Below, piece by piece: positions 52,532 to 61,966 of a stretch of 64,000 bases of DNA. The notes under the pieces are model-generated. The model made no database searches and was not told where the DNA came from. It saw only the letters and a program-made list of their open reading frames with translations. A program made the position numbers and the translations under genes. The stretch spans positions 1,240,001 through 1,304,000 of the forward strand of contig NZ_JAPIVG010000001.1 of NCBI RefSeq assembly GCF_026240095.1, given 5' to 3'. The stretch's first letter is position 1. Each line of letters starts with the position of its first letter. Origin of the DNA: Pedobacter sandarakinus. GTDB taxonomy: Bacteria; Bacteroidota; Bacteroidia; Sphingobacteriales; Sphingobacteriaceae.

Positions 52532-53458
52532 CTAGTACCTGCTCTGGAAATCCTGGTAAGCCAAGGCGATACCCTCTCGCAATTCAATTTTATGTTTCCA
52601 GCCCAAAGCATGTAATTTGCTCACATCCATTAGTTTTCTAGGTGTTCCATCTGGTTTGCTCGAATCGAATACCAAATCTCCCTCAAAGCCTATCACTTCT
52701 TTAATCAATAAGGCAAGGTCTTTAATGGTTAAATCTACTCCTGTACCGATGTTAATCAGGTTTGGTTCGTTATAGCTTTCCATTAAAAAGAAGCAAGCCT
52801 CAGCTAAGTCATCCGCAAAAAGGAATTCACGCATTGGTGATCCTGATCCCCAAACCACCACTTCCTTTTCGTTGTTTATTTTGGCCTCATGAACCTTGCG
52901 AATCAAGGCGGGCAATACATGAGAATTTTGTGGATGGTAGTTATCATTATAGCCATACAAGTTGGTAGGCATTACTGAAATGAAATTACAGCCGTATTGG
53001 TCACGATAAGCATCACACATTTTAATGCCCGCAATTTTTGCGATGGCATAGGGCTCGTTTGTTGGCTCCAATATGCCTGTTAACAGATAATCCTCTTTTA
53101 GCGGCTGAGGTGCCATTTTTGGGTAAATGCAACTTGAGCCTAAAAACATCAGCTTTTTTACGCCATTCACATAGGCACTATGAATTACATTGTTCTGTAT
53201 GGCCAGGTTCTCATATAAAAAATCTGCCCGATAAGTATTGTTGGCCACAATGCCGCCTACTTTAGCAGCGGCTAAAAAAACATAATCTGGCTTTTCCATT
53301 GCAAAGAAATCTGCAACAACCTGTTGGTTACGCAGATCAAGCTCGGCAGAGGTTTTTGTGATCAAATTCGTAAAACCTTCTCTTTCCAGTTTTCGGTAGA
53401 TTGCAGATCCTACCATCCCTCTATGACCTCCAATATAAATTTTAGCGCTCTTTTCCAA
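52532..53458 (-). CDS. fcl: GDP-L-fucose synthase
   Basis: A 308-aa SDR enzyme converting GDP-4-keto-6-deoxymannose to GDP-L-fucose. NADP-binding [19 protein letters not shown], the catalytic Ser in FLGSSCIYP, and Tyr/Lys in [10 protein letters not shown] are visible. The start is TTG at 53458, only a few residues before the glycine loop; no ATG is available before it. Antisense to its neighbours and about 2.35 kb from gmd on the opposite strand, an unusual arrangement because the pair is normally adjacent. Confidence 0.95.
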   Translation of the reverse strand: MEKSAKIYIGGHRGMVGSAIYRKLEREGFTNLITKTSAELDLRNQQVVADFFAMEKPDYVFLAAAKVGGIVANNTYRADFLYENLAIQNNVIHSAYVNGVKKLMFLGSSCIYPKMAPQPLKEDYLLTGILEPTNEPYAIAKIAGIKMCDAYRDQYGCNFISVMPTNLYGYNDNYHPQNSHVLPALIRKVHEAKINNEKEVVVWGSGSPMREFLFADDLAEACFFLMESYNEPNLINIGTGVDLTIKDLALLIKEVIGFEGDLVFDSSKPDGTPRKLMDVSKLHALGWKHKIELREGIALAYQDFQSRY

Positions 53459-53650
53459 TGTGATTTTTTTTTAAGTGCATGCGAAAATACGAGAGATTTC
53501 GTGGAAATGAGTGGAGACTTGGTAAAATTTCATTTGCGCCTACGTTTTGGACTCTTTTTATTTTAAAAGGAAGGCTCGAGGAAAAACTTTTTCTACTTTG
53601 AATCGATTATTTCGCCTAGTAGCAAGCTGAATGCTAATGCCAATTTTACC

Positions 53651-53658
53651 TATCTTTG
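53651..53658 (+). promoter_or_regulatory. Bacteroidota -7 element of the nucleotide-sugar dehydrogenase gene
   Basis: TATCTTTG matches TAnnTTTG and is followed by the ATG 18 bases later (53677). The in-frame TTG at 53656 lies within the element and is not a start. Confidence 0.5.
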
Positions 53659-53676
53659 AACCCATCGCGTAAAAAT

Positions 53677-54957
53677 ATGATTGATAAAAAGCAGATTGCC
53701 ATTATTGGATTGGGCTATGTAGGGTTGCCGCTTGCAATTGAATTTGCAAAGAAATACCACGTAATCGGCTTTGATATAGATGTTGATCGGGTGATATCAT
53801 TAAATGGACTTGAAGATTATACTCATGAGGCTAATCTATCAGATTTGCAATCAGTATTACAATCAACTGGAGATCAGGGATTGCGGTTGGTTTCTTCGTT
53901 GGAAGAAATTGCAGCTTGCACTATTTATATCGTCACTGTTCCGACACCTATTGATTCGCAAAAGAACCCCGACCTTCGACCACTGCTGCAAGCATCAAGT
54001 ATGGTCGGTAGCATGTTAAAAGCCGGTGATGTCGTAATTTATGAGTCAACTGTTTATCCTGGTTGTACGGAAGAAGACTGTGTGCCTGTGCTGGAGAAGT
54101 CTTCAGGATTGGTGTTTAATCACGAATTCTTTTGTGGATATTCTCCAGAGCGCATCAATCCAGGCGATAAAATCAACACCCTTACAAAAATTAAAAAGGT
54201 TACCTCAGGGTCTAACCCAGCTGTGGCCGATTTGGTAGATGGGCTATATGATTCGATTATTGAAGCGGGAACGCACCTGGCTCCAAGTATACGTGTGGCA
54301 GAGGCTTCGAAAGCAATTGAAAATGCACAAAGAGATGTGAACATCTCTTTCGTAAATGAGCTGGCACTAATTTTTGATCGGATGGGGATTGATACCGCAG
54401 ATGTGTTGGCTGCAGCAGCAACTAAATGGAATTTTTTACCTTATCAGCCTGGTTTAGTGGGTGGACACTGCATTGGCGTGGACCCTTATTACCTGGCGCA
54501 TAAATCTGAAGCCTTAGGTTACAAACCAGAGGTGATTCTATCTGGCAGGCGGGTAAATGATAATATGGGCATGTTTGTTGCCAACAAAGTTATTAAACTC
54601 ATGGTAGCCAGGAACAAGGCGATCAAGGGCGCTAAGGTGCTTATCCTGGGCTTCGCTTTTAAAGAGAACTGTCCTGATATCCGAAATACCCGGGTTATCG
54701 ATATTTATACGGAGTTAATTTCGTTCGGGATTAACGTTGATGTTTTTGATCCATGGGCACATCCGCAAAGTGTACAAGCTGAACATGGTATCACATTGAT
54801 AAGCCAGATCGATTCGCCCAATTATGATGCCGTTATTGTTGCTGTTGCGCACCGGCAATTTCTAACTTTAGACTATGGACAATTTAAAACAGCCGGTGCA
54901 GTCGTTTTTGACACCAAATCATTTATCGACAGAGAATGGGCCGATGCGAGATTGTAA
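53677..54957 (+). CDS. UDP-HexNAc 6-dehydrogenase (WbpO/TviB type)
   Basis: A 426-aa enzyme of the UDP-glucose/GDP-mannose dehydrogenase superfamily. NAD loop IAIIGLGYVGLPLAIEFAKK, TVPTPID and the catalytic cysteine in GGHCIGVDPYYLAHK are intact. The C-terminal domain contains LILGFAFKENCPDIRNTRVI. The group oxidises the C6 of UDP-GlcNAc or UDP-GalNAc to the uronic acid for capsular glycans; the exact epimer is not deducible. Start ATG 53677. Confidence 0.9.
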   Translation: MIDKKQIAIIGLGYVGLPLAIEFAKKYHVIGFDIDVDRVISLNGLEDYTHEANLSDLQSVLQSTGDQGLRLVSSLEEIAACTIYIVTVPTPIDSQKNPDLRPLLQASSMVGSMLKAGDVVIYESTVYPGCTEEDCVPVLEKSSGLVFNHEFFCGYSPERINPGDKINTLTKIKKVTSGSNPAVADLVDGLYDSIIEAGTHLAPSIRVAEASKAIENAQRDVNISFVNELALIFDRMGIDTADVLAAAATKWNFLPYQPGLVGGHCIGVDPYYLAHKSEALGYKPEVILSGRRVNDNMGMFVANKVIKLMVARNKAIKGAKVLILGFAFKENCPDIRNTRVIDIYTELISFGINVDVFDPWAHPQSVQAEHGITLISQIDSPNYDAVIVAVAHRQFLTLDYGQFKTAGAVVFDTKSFIDREWADARL

Positions 54958-54978
54958 TGTTTCATCTTATTCAGTTAT

Positions 54979-55497
54979 ATGAAAATTAGTAAAGCCACAA
55001 TAGCCGATGTTCCGGCATTAAATCAATTAATTAATTCTGCCTATCGTGGCGAAAGCTCCAAACAGGGTTGGACTACAGAAGAGGCAATTTTAGGCGGCAT
55101 CAGGATTGATGAAGTCGCTTTACGCAAATATTTTGGACAGGATCATATTCATATTCTTAAATATACCGACGCACAAGGCCGACTTTTAGGCACGGTGAAT
55201 TTAGAAGTGCGACCTGATGAACTATATTTAGGTTTATTTGCCGTCTCGCCGCTTGCCCAAAATCTTGGAATTGGGAAAGCATTATTGCAAGCGGCGGAAG
55301 GCATTGCCCGGGAAAATGATCGCAAAAAAATTGCCATTACCGTGATTAGTAGCAGGACTGAATTAATCGCCTGGTATGAGCGAAATGGTTATCGTGCCAC
55401 AGGCAAATCGATTGCTTTCGAAGACATTCAGGACCGTTTTGGTGAGCCCAAGCAAGACCATATCTTATTGATTGGCATGGAGAAATTGCTATTTTAA
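54979..55497 (+). CDS. GNAT-family N-acetyltransferase
   Basis: A 172-aa acetyltransferase of the GNAT fold. The acetyl-CoA-binding loop SPLAQNLGIGKALLQAAEGI is clear (Q-x-x-G-x-G), preceded by the strand LYLGLFAV; IAWYERNGYRATGKS is the end of the core. It lies 21 bases after the dehydrogenase gene, so it is likely part of the same unit and may acetylate an amino group on a sugar, though many GNATs act on amino acids or antibiotics. Confidence 0.9.
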   Translation: MKISKATIADVPALNQLINSAYRGESSKQGWTTEEAILGGIRIDEVALRKYFGQDHIHILKYTDAQGRLLGTVNLEVRPDELYLGLFAVSPLAQNLGIGKALLQAAEGIARENDRKKIAITVISSRTELIAWYERNGYRATGKSIAFEDIQDRFGEPKQDHILLIGMEKLLF

Positions 55498-55567
55498 TTT
55501 TTTTCAAAGCGCCTTAAAACAATCATTAAGTAAAATTGTTATGGGTACGATTAATTAATTCTGACTA

Positions 55568-55705
55568 ATGATTTCGATTGAAAGTATAGGGGTTGCCGCA
55601 ATGGTGCTCTCCAACTTTGTTGCCTATATCGCACTAAAACGACTAAGGAAAAAAGAAAAACGTGAAGACCAAGAAAGAGTGAACCAACAAAAGTGGGTGG
55701 TATAG
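55568..55705 (+). CDS. 45-aa membrane microprotein
   Basis: ATG 55568, TAG at 55703. One helix (GVAAMVLSNFVAYIALKR) followed by a highly charged tail (LRKKEKREDQERVNQQKWVV). No family recognised. It lies between the acetyltransferase and gmd, in the same direction. Because it is too short for routine prediction it could be a real small inner-membrane protein or a chance frame; composition (a clean helix plus basic tail) favours real. Confidence 0.5.
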   Translation: MISIESIGVAAMVLSNFVAYIALKRLRKKEKREDQERVNQQKWVV

Positions 55706-55774
55706 CTTTTTCGATATCCTCGTTTGTATGCATCAAAAATGGCCTGTCAAATACTTAATCGTATAAATTATCTG

Positions 55775-55782
55775 TATGTTTG
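55775..55782 (+). promoter_or_regulatory. Bacteroidota -7 element of gmd
   Basis: TATGTTTG matches TAnnTTTG, 29 bases before the gmd ATG at 55812. Confidence 0.4.
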
Positions 55783-55811
55783 TTGCCAGATAATTTATGT
55801 ATTAATTGTAT

Positions 55812-56948
55812 ATGAAAGTTGCTTTGATTACCGGTGTGACCGGACAGGATGGAGCGTATTTAGCGGAGTTCTTGCTCAAGAAAAATTATATCGTACACGG
55901 ATTAAAGCGGCGTTCGTCGTCTTTTAATACAGATCGAATAGATCATCTATATCAAGATCAGCATGAGAAGGATGTTAGGTTTAAACTCCATTATGGAGAT
56001 TTAACAGATTCTACCAATCTCATTCGCATTATACAGGAGGTACAACCCGACGAAATATACAATTTGGCTGCTATGAGTCACGTTCATGTGAGTTTCGAAA
56101 TGCCAGAATATACGGCTAATGCTGATGGCATTGGCACGTTGAGACTCTTAGAAGCTATACGTATTTTAGGGTTAAGTAACAAAACCAAGCTATACCAAGC
56201 CAGTACCTCAGAGCTATATGGCCTTGTGCAAGCAGTACCACAGAGTGAAACTACTCCATTTTACCCACGATCGCCCTATGCTGTTGCAAAGATGTATGCT
56301 TATTGGATTGCTGTAAATTATCGTGAAGCATATGGAATATTTGCAAGCAATGGTATATTATTTAACCATGAAAGTCCTTTAAGAGGTGAAACATTTGTCA
56401 CACGGAAAATTACACGGGCTGCAGCTAAAATCGCACTTGGATTACAAAAGTGTTTATACCTAGGCAATCTCTCTGCGCAAAGGGATTGGGGACATGCCAA
56501 AGATTATGTAGAAGCCATGTGGTTGATTCTTCAACAAGAAAAGTCAGAAGATTTCGTTATTGCTACAGGTAAAACTACGACTGTAAGAGAATTTGTTCGA
56601 ATGAGCTTCGCAGAATTAGGTATGGAAATTGAATTTTCTGGTAAAGATGAATATGAAAAGGGGGTAATTATTGGTATCGATCTTGAGGTAGTTAATTCAT
56701 TGGGCTTGAACTCCGAAAAGATATTTCTAGGTACAACGGTCGTGCAGGTTGACCAAAAATATTACAGGCCAACGGAAGTGGATTTACTATTAGGAGAACC
56801 TAGTAAAGCCAAAAAACAACTCGGCTGGGAACCTAAATATGATTTAGCAGCACTTGTTAAAGATATGGTTAGTTCTGATCTCAATTTGATGAAAAAAGAC
56901 GAGTATCTTAAGAATGGTGGGTTTAAGACTTTAAACTATTTTGAGTAG
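55812..56948 (+). CDS. gmd: GDP-mannose 4,6-dehydratase
   Basis: Makes GDP-4-keto-6-deoxymannose, the precursor of GDP-fucose. 378 aa: NADP loop [20 protein letters not shown], the TSELYG motif, Tyr/Lys in [13 protein letters not shown], and [20 protein letters not shown], all of which match Gmd. Start ATG 55812, not the TTG two codons earlier. It works with fcl, which is on the other strand 2.35 kb upstream. Confidence 0.96.
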   Translation: MKVALITGVTGQDGAYLAEFLLKKNYIVHGLKRRSSSFNTDRIDHLYQDQHEKDVRFKLHYGDLTDSTNLIRIIQEVQPDEIYNLAAMSHVHVSFEMPEYTANADGIGTLRLLEAIRILGLSNKTKLYQASTSELYGLVQAVPQSETTPFYPRSPYAVAKMYAYWIAVNYREAYGIFASNGILFNHESPLRGETFVTRKITRAAAKIALGLQKCLYLGNLSAQRDWGHAKDYVEAMWLILQQEKSEDFVIATGKTTTVREFVRMSFAELGMEIEFSGKDEYEKGVIIGIDLEVVNSLGLNSEKIFLGTTVVQVDQKYYRPTEVDLLLGEPSKAKKQLGWEPKYDLAALVKDMVSSDLNLMKKDEYLKNGGFKTLNYFE

Positions 56949-57126
56949 TTAGTTTTGCGTGGGTAAATTGGTTTCCGCATACTTGTTCATTATTCTACTT
57001 TTTATTATGATTCGTCTACTTAACTCTTATTAGATGATAGTATATAAGTGAGAAAAATTTATTTTTACGAATATCAAATTTAAGGGTACTTTTAATAATA
57101 AACAACCTTATACCAGTCAATAATGT

Positions 57127-57864
57127 ATGTTCAGTTTTTTTAGTAGAAAAAGGAAAGTCTCCGATATATCCTGGTTAGGAATAGATATGCATTCGCATAT
57201 TTTACCAGGCATTGATGACGGATCGCCTGATGTGGCAGTCTCATTACGATTTGTTAAGGCTCTTGAAGAGTTGGGTTATTCGTCTTTGATTGCCACGCCC
57301 CACATTTACCAAGAGCTGTATCCTAATACCCCTGAAACCATCCAAGCCTCAAAAAGTTTATTGCAAGCAGAAATGGATCGTGCGGGATTATCTATCAAGT
57401 TATCCGCGGGAGCCGAATATATGGTTGATCAGAATTTCACTTTAGATCAGCCACTCTGTAAGCTGAACCAAAAGCATTTGTTAGTTGAAATGTCTTATCT
57501 AAATGAAAGTCCAAATATCAGCCAAACTATTTTTGATATACAAATTAAAGGTATGGTCCCCATATTGGCGCATCCAGAACGTTATACATTTTATTTTAAG
57601 GATAAAAAGAAATTGAAAACCTATAGGGAAAAAGGCTGCTTACTTCAACTTAATCTACTATCCGCATTGGGTTATTATGGTAAAGATGTGAAACTGTTGG
57701 CTGAATACCTCTTAAAGGAAGAAATGTATGACTTTGCGGGAACTGATTTACATCATGATAAACATTTGAATGTGCTAACCGAGACGATACAAACTGGAAG
57801 ATTGTACGATTTGTTAGGTTCTTATGATTTTAAGAATAGATCGGTATTTGGCCATTTTCAATAG
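57127..57864 (+). CDS. CpsB/CapC-type PHP protein-tyrosine phosphatase
   Basis: A 245-aa PHP-domain metallophosphatase. Metal-binding motifs are IDMHSHILPGIDDGSPD, ATPHIYQELYPN, EYMVDQNF and, near the C-terminus, AGTDLHHDKH. It belongs to the group that dephosphorylates the tyrosine tail of the capsule kinase; here its partner would be the Wzc-like kinase two genes downstream with a Tyr-rich tail. Manganese- or zinc-dependent by family knowledge. No signal peptide. Confidence 0.9.
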   Translation: MFSFFSRKRKVSDISWLGIDMHSHILPGIDDGSPDVAVSLRFVKALEELGYSSLIATPHIYQELYPNTPETIQASKSLLQAEMDRAGLSIKLSAGAEYMVDQNFTLDQPLCKLNQKHLLVEMSYLNESPNISQTIFDIQIKGMVPILAHPERYTFYFKDKKKLKTYREKGCLLQLNLLSALGYYGKDVKLLAEYLLKEEMYDFAGTDLHHDKHLNVLTETIQTGRLYDLLGSYDFKNRSVFGHFQ

Positions 57865-58012
57865 TGATTTCTAATCATCTAGTATGCATTTATTAATTTG
57901 ACGTTCAACTTAGTAAACAAACTGTTTTATGGTTCTTCGATTTTACAATTAAATGATTAAGTTTGCAAGCTGTTTAAAGTGGCTTATAATGCTTTGAATA
58001 GATTTTATACCT

Positions 58013-58819
58013 ATGATTAAACTAAACAATGTGAAGAAGGCTTTTGGCTTGATAGCCATCTTCTTCGGAGTGTCCCTTGCAAGTTCATGTGTAAGCAATA
58101 AAAAGATTGCTTATTTCCAAGACATCCAGGCGGTCAATCAAGCCAAGCTGGAAAATGCGGCATCATTTACTGAACCAACCATACAGCCTGATGATATATT
58201 GAGCATCAATATTTTCACGTTGAATCCTCAAAGTGGTGCAATTATTAATCAGGCCGCAGCGACGCCTACACTGGGTGGTAATACCAATACAAGTTTGGCC
58301 ACGCAAAGCACAGGATTTTTAGTTGACAAGAATGGAGATGTTGAATTGTCTTTAATTGGAAAATTAAAGGTTTCAGGATTAACTACTTATCAAGCCAGGG
58401 AACTCATCAGAGATAAAGCTGCTGAGGTATATAAACAACCAAACGTACAATTGCGTTTTGCAAACTTTAAGGTGAGTGTATTAGGTGAAGTGAATGCTCC
58501 TTCAGCCTATACTTTGCCTAATGAGAAGGTTAGTATATTAGATGCACTTAGTCTCGCAGGAGATTTGACTATTTTTGGTAAACGTGATAATGTTTTAATT
58601 GTTCGTGATAATGATGGTAAAAAAGAATTTGCTCGCCTTGATTTGAATTCAAGTGAAATCTTCAATAGCCCTTTTTACTATTTGAAGCAAAATGATGTGA
58701 TTTATGTAGAGCCCAACAAGCGTAAAGTTTCGGCTTCCAATTCGGCTCAAATCCAAACTATCGGCGTTATCGCCTCGGTAGTTTCTGTAATTGTTCTGGC
58801 CATTTCTAGCTTGAAATAA
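58013..58819 (+). CDS. Wza-like polysaccharide export lipoprotein
   Basis: A 268-aa outer-membrane-associated export protein. A probable lipobox (LASSC, Cys26) ends the signal peptide. The N-terminal PES domain starts FTEPTIQPDDILSINIFTLN, then an SLBB-type domain (KVSVLGEVNAPSAYTLPNEK) follows, and there is a C-terminal hydrophobic stretch (TIGVIASVVSVIVLAISSL). Shorter than E. coli Wza (about 379 aa), as is usual in Bacteroidota. 11 bases before the kinase gene. Confidence 0.92.
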   Translation: MIKLNNVKKAFGLIAIFFGVSLASSCVSNKKIAYFQDIQAVNQAKLENAASFTEPTIQPDDILSINIFTLNPQSGAIINQAAATPTLGGNTNTSLATQSTGFLVDKNGDVELSLIGKLKVSGLTTYQARELIRDKAAEVYKQPNVQLRFANFKVSVLGEVNAPSAYTLPNEKVSILDALSLAGDLTIFGKRDNVLIVRDNDGKKEFARLDLNSSEIFNSPFYYLKQNDVIYVEPNKRKVSASNSAQIQTIGVIASVVSVIVLAISSLK

Positions 58820-58830
58820 CTTCCCCTATC

Positions 58831-61182
58831 ATGAATAACTTATCTGAAAGAAATATCGAACTTAATTCTGATGAAGAGAGCATAAATCTCAAAGAGATAA
58901 TTAATAAGCTAGTGGATAAATGGCCTTGGTTCGTATCAAGTGTCCTGCTTTGCCTGCTAACTGCATTTTTATACGGTAGGTATACTCCGCCTACTTACCA
59001 GATTAATGCAAAAATTCTCGTCAACGATGATGAGAAAGGGAGTGCTCTTGGGGGAAAATCTGCTTTAATGGATCTAGGAGGGTTGTTAGGATCAAAAAAT
59101 TCGGTCGATAATGAAGCTGAAATTTTGAAAACCCGATTTCTGATGGAGCAGGTGGTTAGAGAAATGCAACTTAATATCGTTTATTCAAGAGAAGTCGGTT
59201 TCGTTAAGCGAGAGCTTTATACTCCGCCTTTTAAACTCAACGTAATTAAGGGTATTGATACAATTTTAACTACAACTTTCAAAATCAGAAAGATTTCTGG
59301 GAATAGACTAAAAATTACGTCAGAAAAATTTGAAAAAACTGTATTAATTGGCCAAGCATTTAATGCAAATGGCGTCGGCATGGTTCAGATAGAGGCCACT
59401 AAAATTGGTCTTATTGATGATAAAGAATATTTAGTGTCTATCACTTCAATCGATTCTCGCGTAGCGGCTTTGATGAAACAACTTTCAGTTGCGGTAAGCA
59501 ATAAGCAAGTTAGTGTTATTGACCTAGGACTATCTTATCCACTTCCGAACAAAGGTGAGGATATTTTGAATACTTTAATCGCCAAATATACTGCAGCCAA
59601 TTTAGGAGATAAAAATGCCATTGCTGATAGTACCTACAAGTTTATTAAAGAGCGCCTGAATGTTATTGCTTCAGAATTAGGAGATGTTGAAAATAGAGTT
59701 GAAAGTTTCAAACAGCAAAACAAATTAGCTGATATGTCTGAACAGGGAAAGCTACTCGTTCAAAACAGTGGTGAATACACCTCAGAACTGGCTAAAGCAG
59801 AGATACAGGTAAAGGTTTTAAACGATCTTGAGAAGTATTTGAAAGACAATAACGCAAACAACAGGGTATTTCCATCCTCTTTAGTTCCACAAGACTTGGT
59901 GTTTTCGAATTTGATGAGTCAATATAATGCACTTTTGATTGAAAGGGAGAAACAGCTTCTTAGTGTTACCGAAGAAAGCCCATTTATTCAAAATATAGAC
60001 AAACAGATTGTCGGATTAAAAAGCGATATACTCTCAAACGTAGAAAGCGCAAAAAACACCTATATAACTACGCGAAATAAATTGCGCAGTCAGCTAAGTT
60101 TAATTGAGAATGAGGTTTCTGACGTGCCCCAAATTGAAAAAAATTATTTGAAGCTAGCCAGAAATCAACAGATCAAGCAAGAGCTGTATATTTTTTTAAT
60201 GCAAAAAGCTGAAGAAACCAATATTTCCAAAACGTCGAACATTTCAGTTGCTAAAACCATCGATCCACCAAAGGCACAAGTTATTCCTATTAGTCCAAGG
60301 AAAAACCTTGTGTATGGATTTGGTTTAATTGCAGGCCTTATGATACCGCTTGTGTTAATTTTTGGAAATGATCTTTTAAGTACCAGTATATCGACTAAGG
60401 AAGAGATTACATCATTAACTCGTGTTCCTGTTATAGGCGAGATTAGTCATAATACTAGCTCGGATAACTTAATCGTAGCAAATAATGGCCGTTCAGCTAT
60501 ATCCGAACAATTCAGAGCGTTGAGAACTAACCTCTCGTTTTATTTGAAGTCCAAGGAGGATAAAGTTATCCTTCTGACATCAAGTATGAGTGGAGAAGGG
60601 AAGTCTTTTACAGCCATCAATTTGGGAAATATTTTGGCTCTAGCTGGCAAAAAGGTGCTTTTAATGGAGTTAGATTTGAGAAAGCCTGGGCTCTCCGCAA
60701 AATTAGGGGTTAATAATGATATAGGATTCAGTAATTATACCATAAGTTCTGATATGAGAGTGTCTGATATTATAAAACCTCTAAGCATTAATAAGAACAT
60801 GTTTATCATTTCTTCTGGTCCTTTGCCACCAAATCCTGCAGAAACTTTGATGAGTGAGAAGACGCCGTCATTAATTCAAGATTTAAAAGCTAAGTTTGAC
60901 TACATCATTATGGATGCACCTCCTGTAGGAATAATCACAGATGCACAATTACTATCCGCTTATGCTGATGTGACAATTTATCTAGTACGCCAAAAAGTGA
61001 CTCAAAAAAATCAACTTGCCATTGTCGAGGATCTGTATAAGAATAATAAAATGAAGAACATTGGTATTGTGGTCAACGATATTGTAAGCAAGTATTACGG
61101 ATATGGATATGGTTATGGAAGCTATGGGGAAGATAGAAAAGATAGCATTTTCGATAAATTTAGGGCTAAATTTAAAAACTAA
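58831..61182 (+). CDS. Wzc-like capsule co-polymerase/tyrosine kinase
   Basis: A 783-aa protein combining a Wzz-type chain-length domain and a BY-kinase. Two membrane helices flank the periplasmic coiled-coil region (WPWFVSSVLLCLLTAFLYG and LVYGFGLIAGLMIPLVLIF). The kinase has Walker A SGEGKS (Lys591), a Walker A' LMELDLRKPGL and Walker B YIIMDAPP. The C-terminus carries a tyrosine cluster (Y755-Y765, YYGYGYGYGSY), the autophosphorylation tail. It governs polymer length and export with the Wza-like protein. Confidence 0.94.
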   Translation: MNNLSERNIELNSDEESINLKEIINKLVDKWPWFVSSVLLCLLTAFLYGRYTPPTYQINAKILVNDDEKGSALGGKSALMDLGGLLGSKNSVDNEAEILKTRFLMEQVVREMQLNIVYSREVGFVKRELYTPPFKLNVIKGIDTILTTTFKIRKISGNRLKITSEKFEKTVLIGQAFNANGVGMVQIEATKIGLIDDKEYLVSITSIDSRVAALMKQLSVAVSNKQVSVIDLGLSYPLPNKGEDILNTLIAKYTAANLGDKNAIADSTYKFIKERLNVIASELGDVENRVESFKQQNKLADMSEQGKLLVQNSGEYTSELAKAEIQVKVLNDLEKYLKDNNANNRVFPSSLVPQDLVFSNLMSQYNALLIEREKQLLSVTEESPFIQNIDKQIVGLKSDILSNVESAKNTYITTRNKLRSQLSLIENEVSDVPQIEKNYLKLARNQQIKQELYIFLMQKAEETNISKTSNISVAKTIDPPKAQVIPISPRKNLVYGFGLIAGLMIPLVLIFGNDLLSTSISTKEEITSLTRVPVIGEISHNTSSDNLIVANNGRSAISEQFRALRTNLSFYLKSKEDKVILLTSSMSGEGKSFTAINLGNILALAGKKVLLMELDLRKPGLSAKLGVNNDIGFSNYTISSDMRVSDIIKPLSINKNMFIISSGPLPPNPAETLMSEKTPSLIQDLKAKFDYIIMDAPPVGIITDAQLLSAYADVTIYLVRQKVTQKNQLAIVEDLYKNNKMKNIGIVVNDIVSKYYGYGYGYGSYGEDRKDSIFDKFRAKFKN

Positions 61183-61188
61183 AAAATT

Positions 61189-61965
61189 ATGAAAGTTGTA
61201 ATATTGGCTGGTGGTCTTGGTACCCGACTAATGGAAGAGACAGAAGCTCGTCCAAAGCCTATGGTAGAAATTGGTGGTAAACCGATTTTATGGCATATTA
61301 TGAAGATTTATGAAGCATATGGCTATAATGATTTCGTTTTGTGCTTAGGCTATAAAGCACAATCTGTTAAAGAATATTTTTTGAATTATTACTTATATAA
61401 TTCTGACGTATCGATAGATGTTAGCCAGAACAAAGTTGACGTCCATTTTTCCAATTCCGAATCATTCAAAGTGACGCTAGTAGATACTGGATTAAAAACC
61501 AATACTGCAGGCAGGATCAAGAAAATAAAAAAATATGTTGAGGGGGAGACTTTTATGCTGACCTATGGCGATGGGGTTTCTGATGTTAATATCAACGAAT
61601 TGGTTAAGTTCCACCAATCCCATGGAAGATTGGCTACCCTTACAAGCATTCAAACTCCAGGCAGGTTTGGCAATATTGAAATGGATGCCAATGGTACCGT
61701 AAGTCATTTTGTAGAGAAGCCACAGGGAGATGGTATGTGGATTAATGGAGGATTCTTTGTGTTAGAAGCCGGAATCTTTGATTATTTGGAAGGTGACGTC
61801 GAGGATGTACAATGGGAAAACGTTCCGTTGAAAGAAATTGCCAATGATGGTCAGCTGGCCGCCTTTAAACATGCGGGCTTTTGGAAGCCTATGGATGCGC
61901 TCAGAGATCGCATTGAATTAGAGGCCTTATGGAACAGTGGTGAAGCTAAATGGAAAATCTGGTAA
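61189..61965 (+). CDS. rfbF: Glucose-1-phosphate cytidylyltransferase
   Basis: Makes CDP-glucose, entry to CDP-3,6-dideoxyhexose synthesis. 258 aa: VVILAGGLGTRLMEETEARP is the nucleotidyl loop and EIGGKPILWHIMKIYEAYGY the RfbF-specific part. 6 bases after the kinase gene and 1 base before rfbG, so transcription continues through. Confidence 0.95.
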   Translation: MKVVILAGGLGTRLMEETEARPKPMVEIGGKPILWHIMKIYEAYGYNDFVLCLGYKAQSVKEYFLNYYLYNSDVSIDVSQNKVDVHFSNSESFKVTLVDTGLKTNTAGRIKKIKKYVEGETFMLTYGDGVSDVNINELVKFHQSHGRLATLTSIQTPGRFGNIEMDANGTVSHFVEKPQGDGMWINGGFFVLEAGIFDYLEGDVEDVQWENVPLKEIANDGQLAAFKHAGFWKPMDALRDRIELEALWNSGEAKWKIW

Positions 61966-61966
61966 T

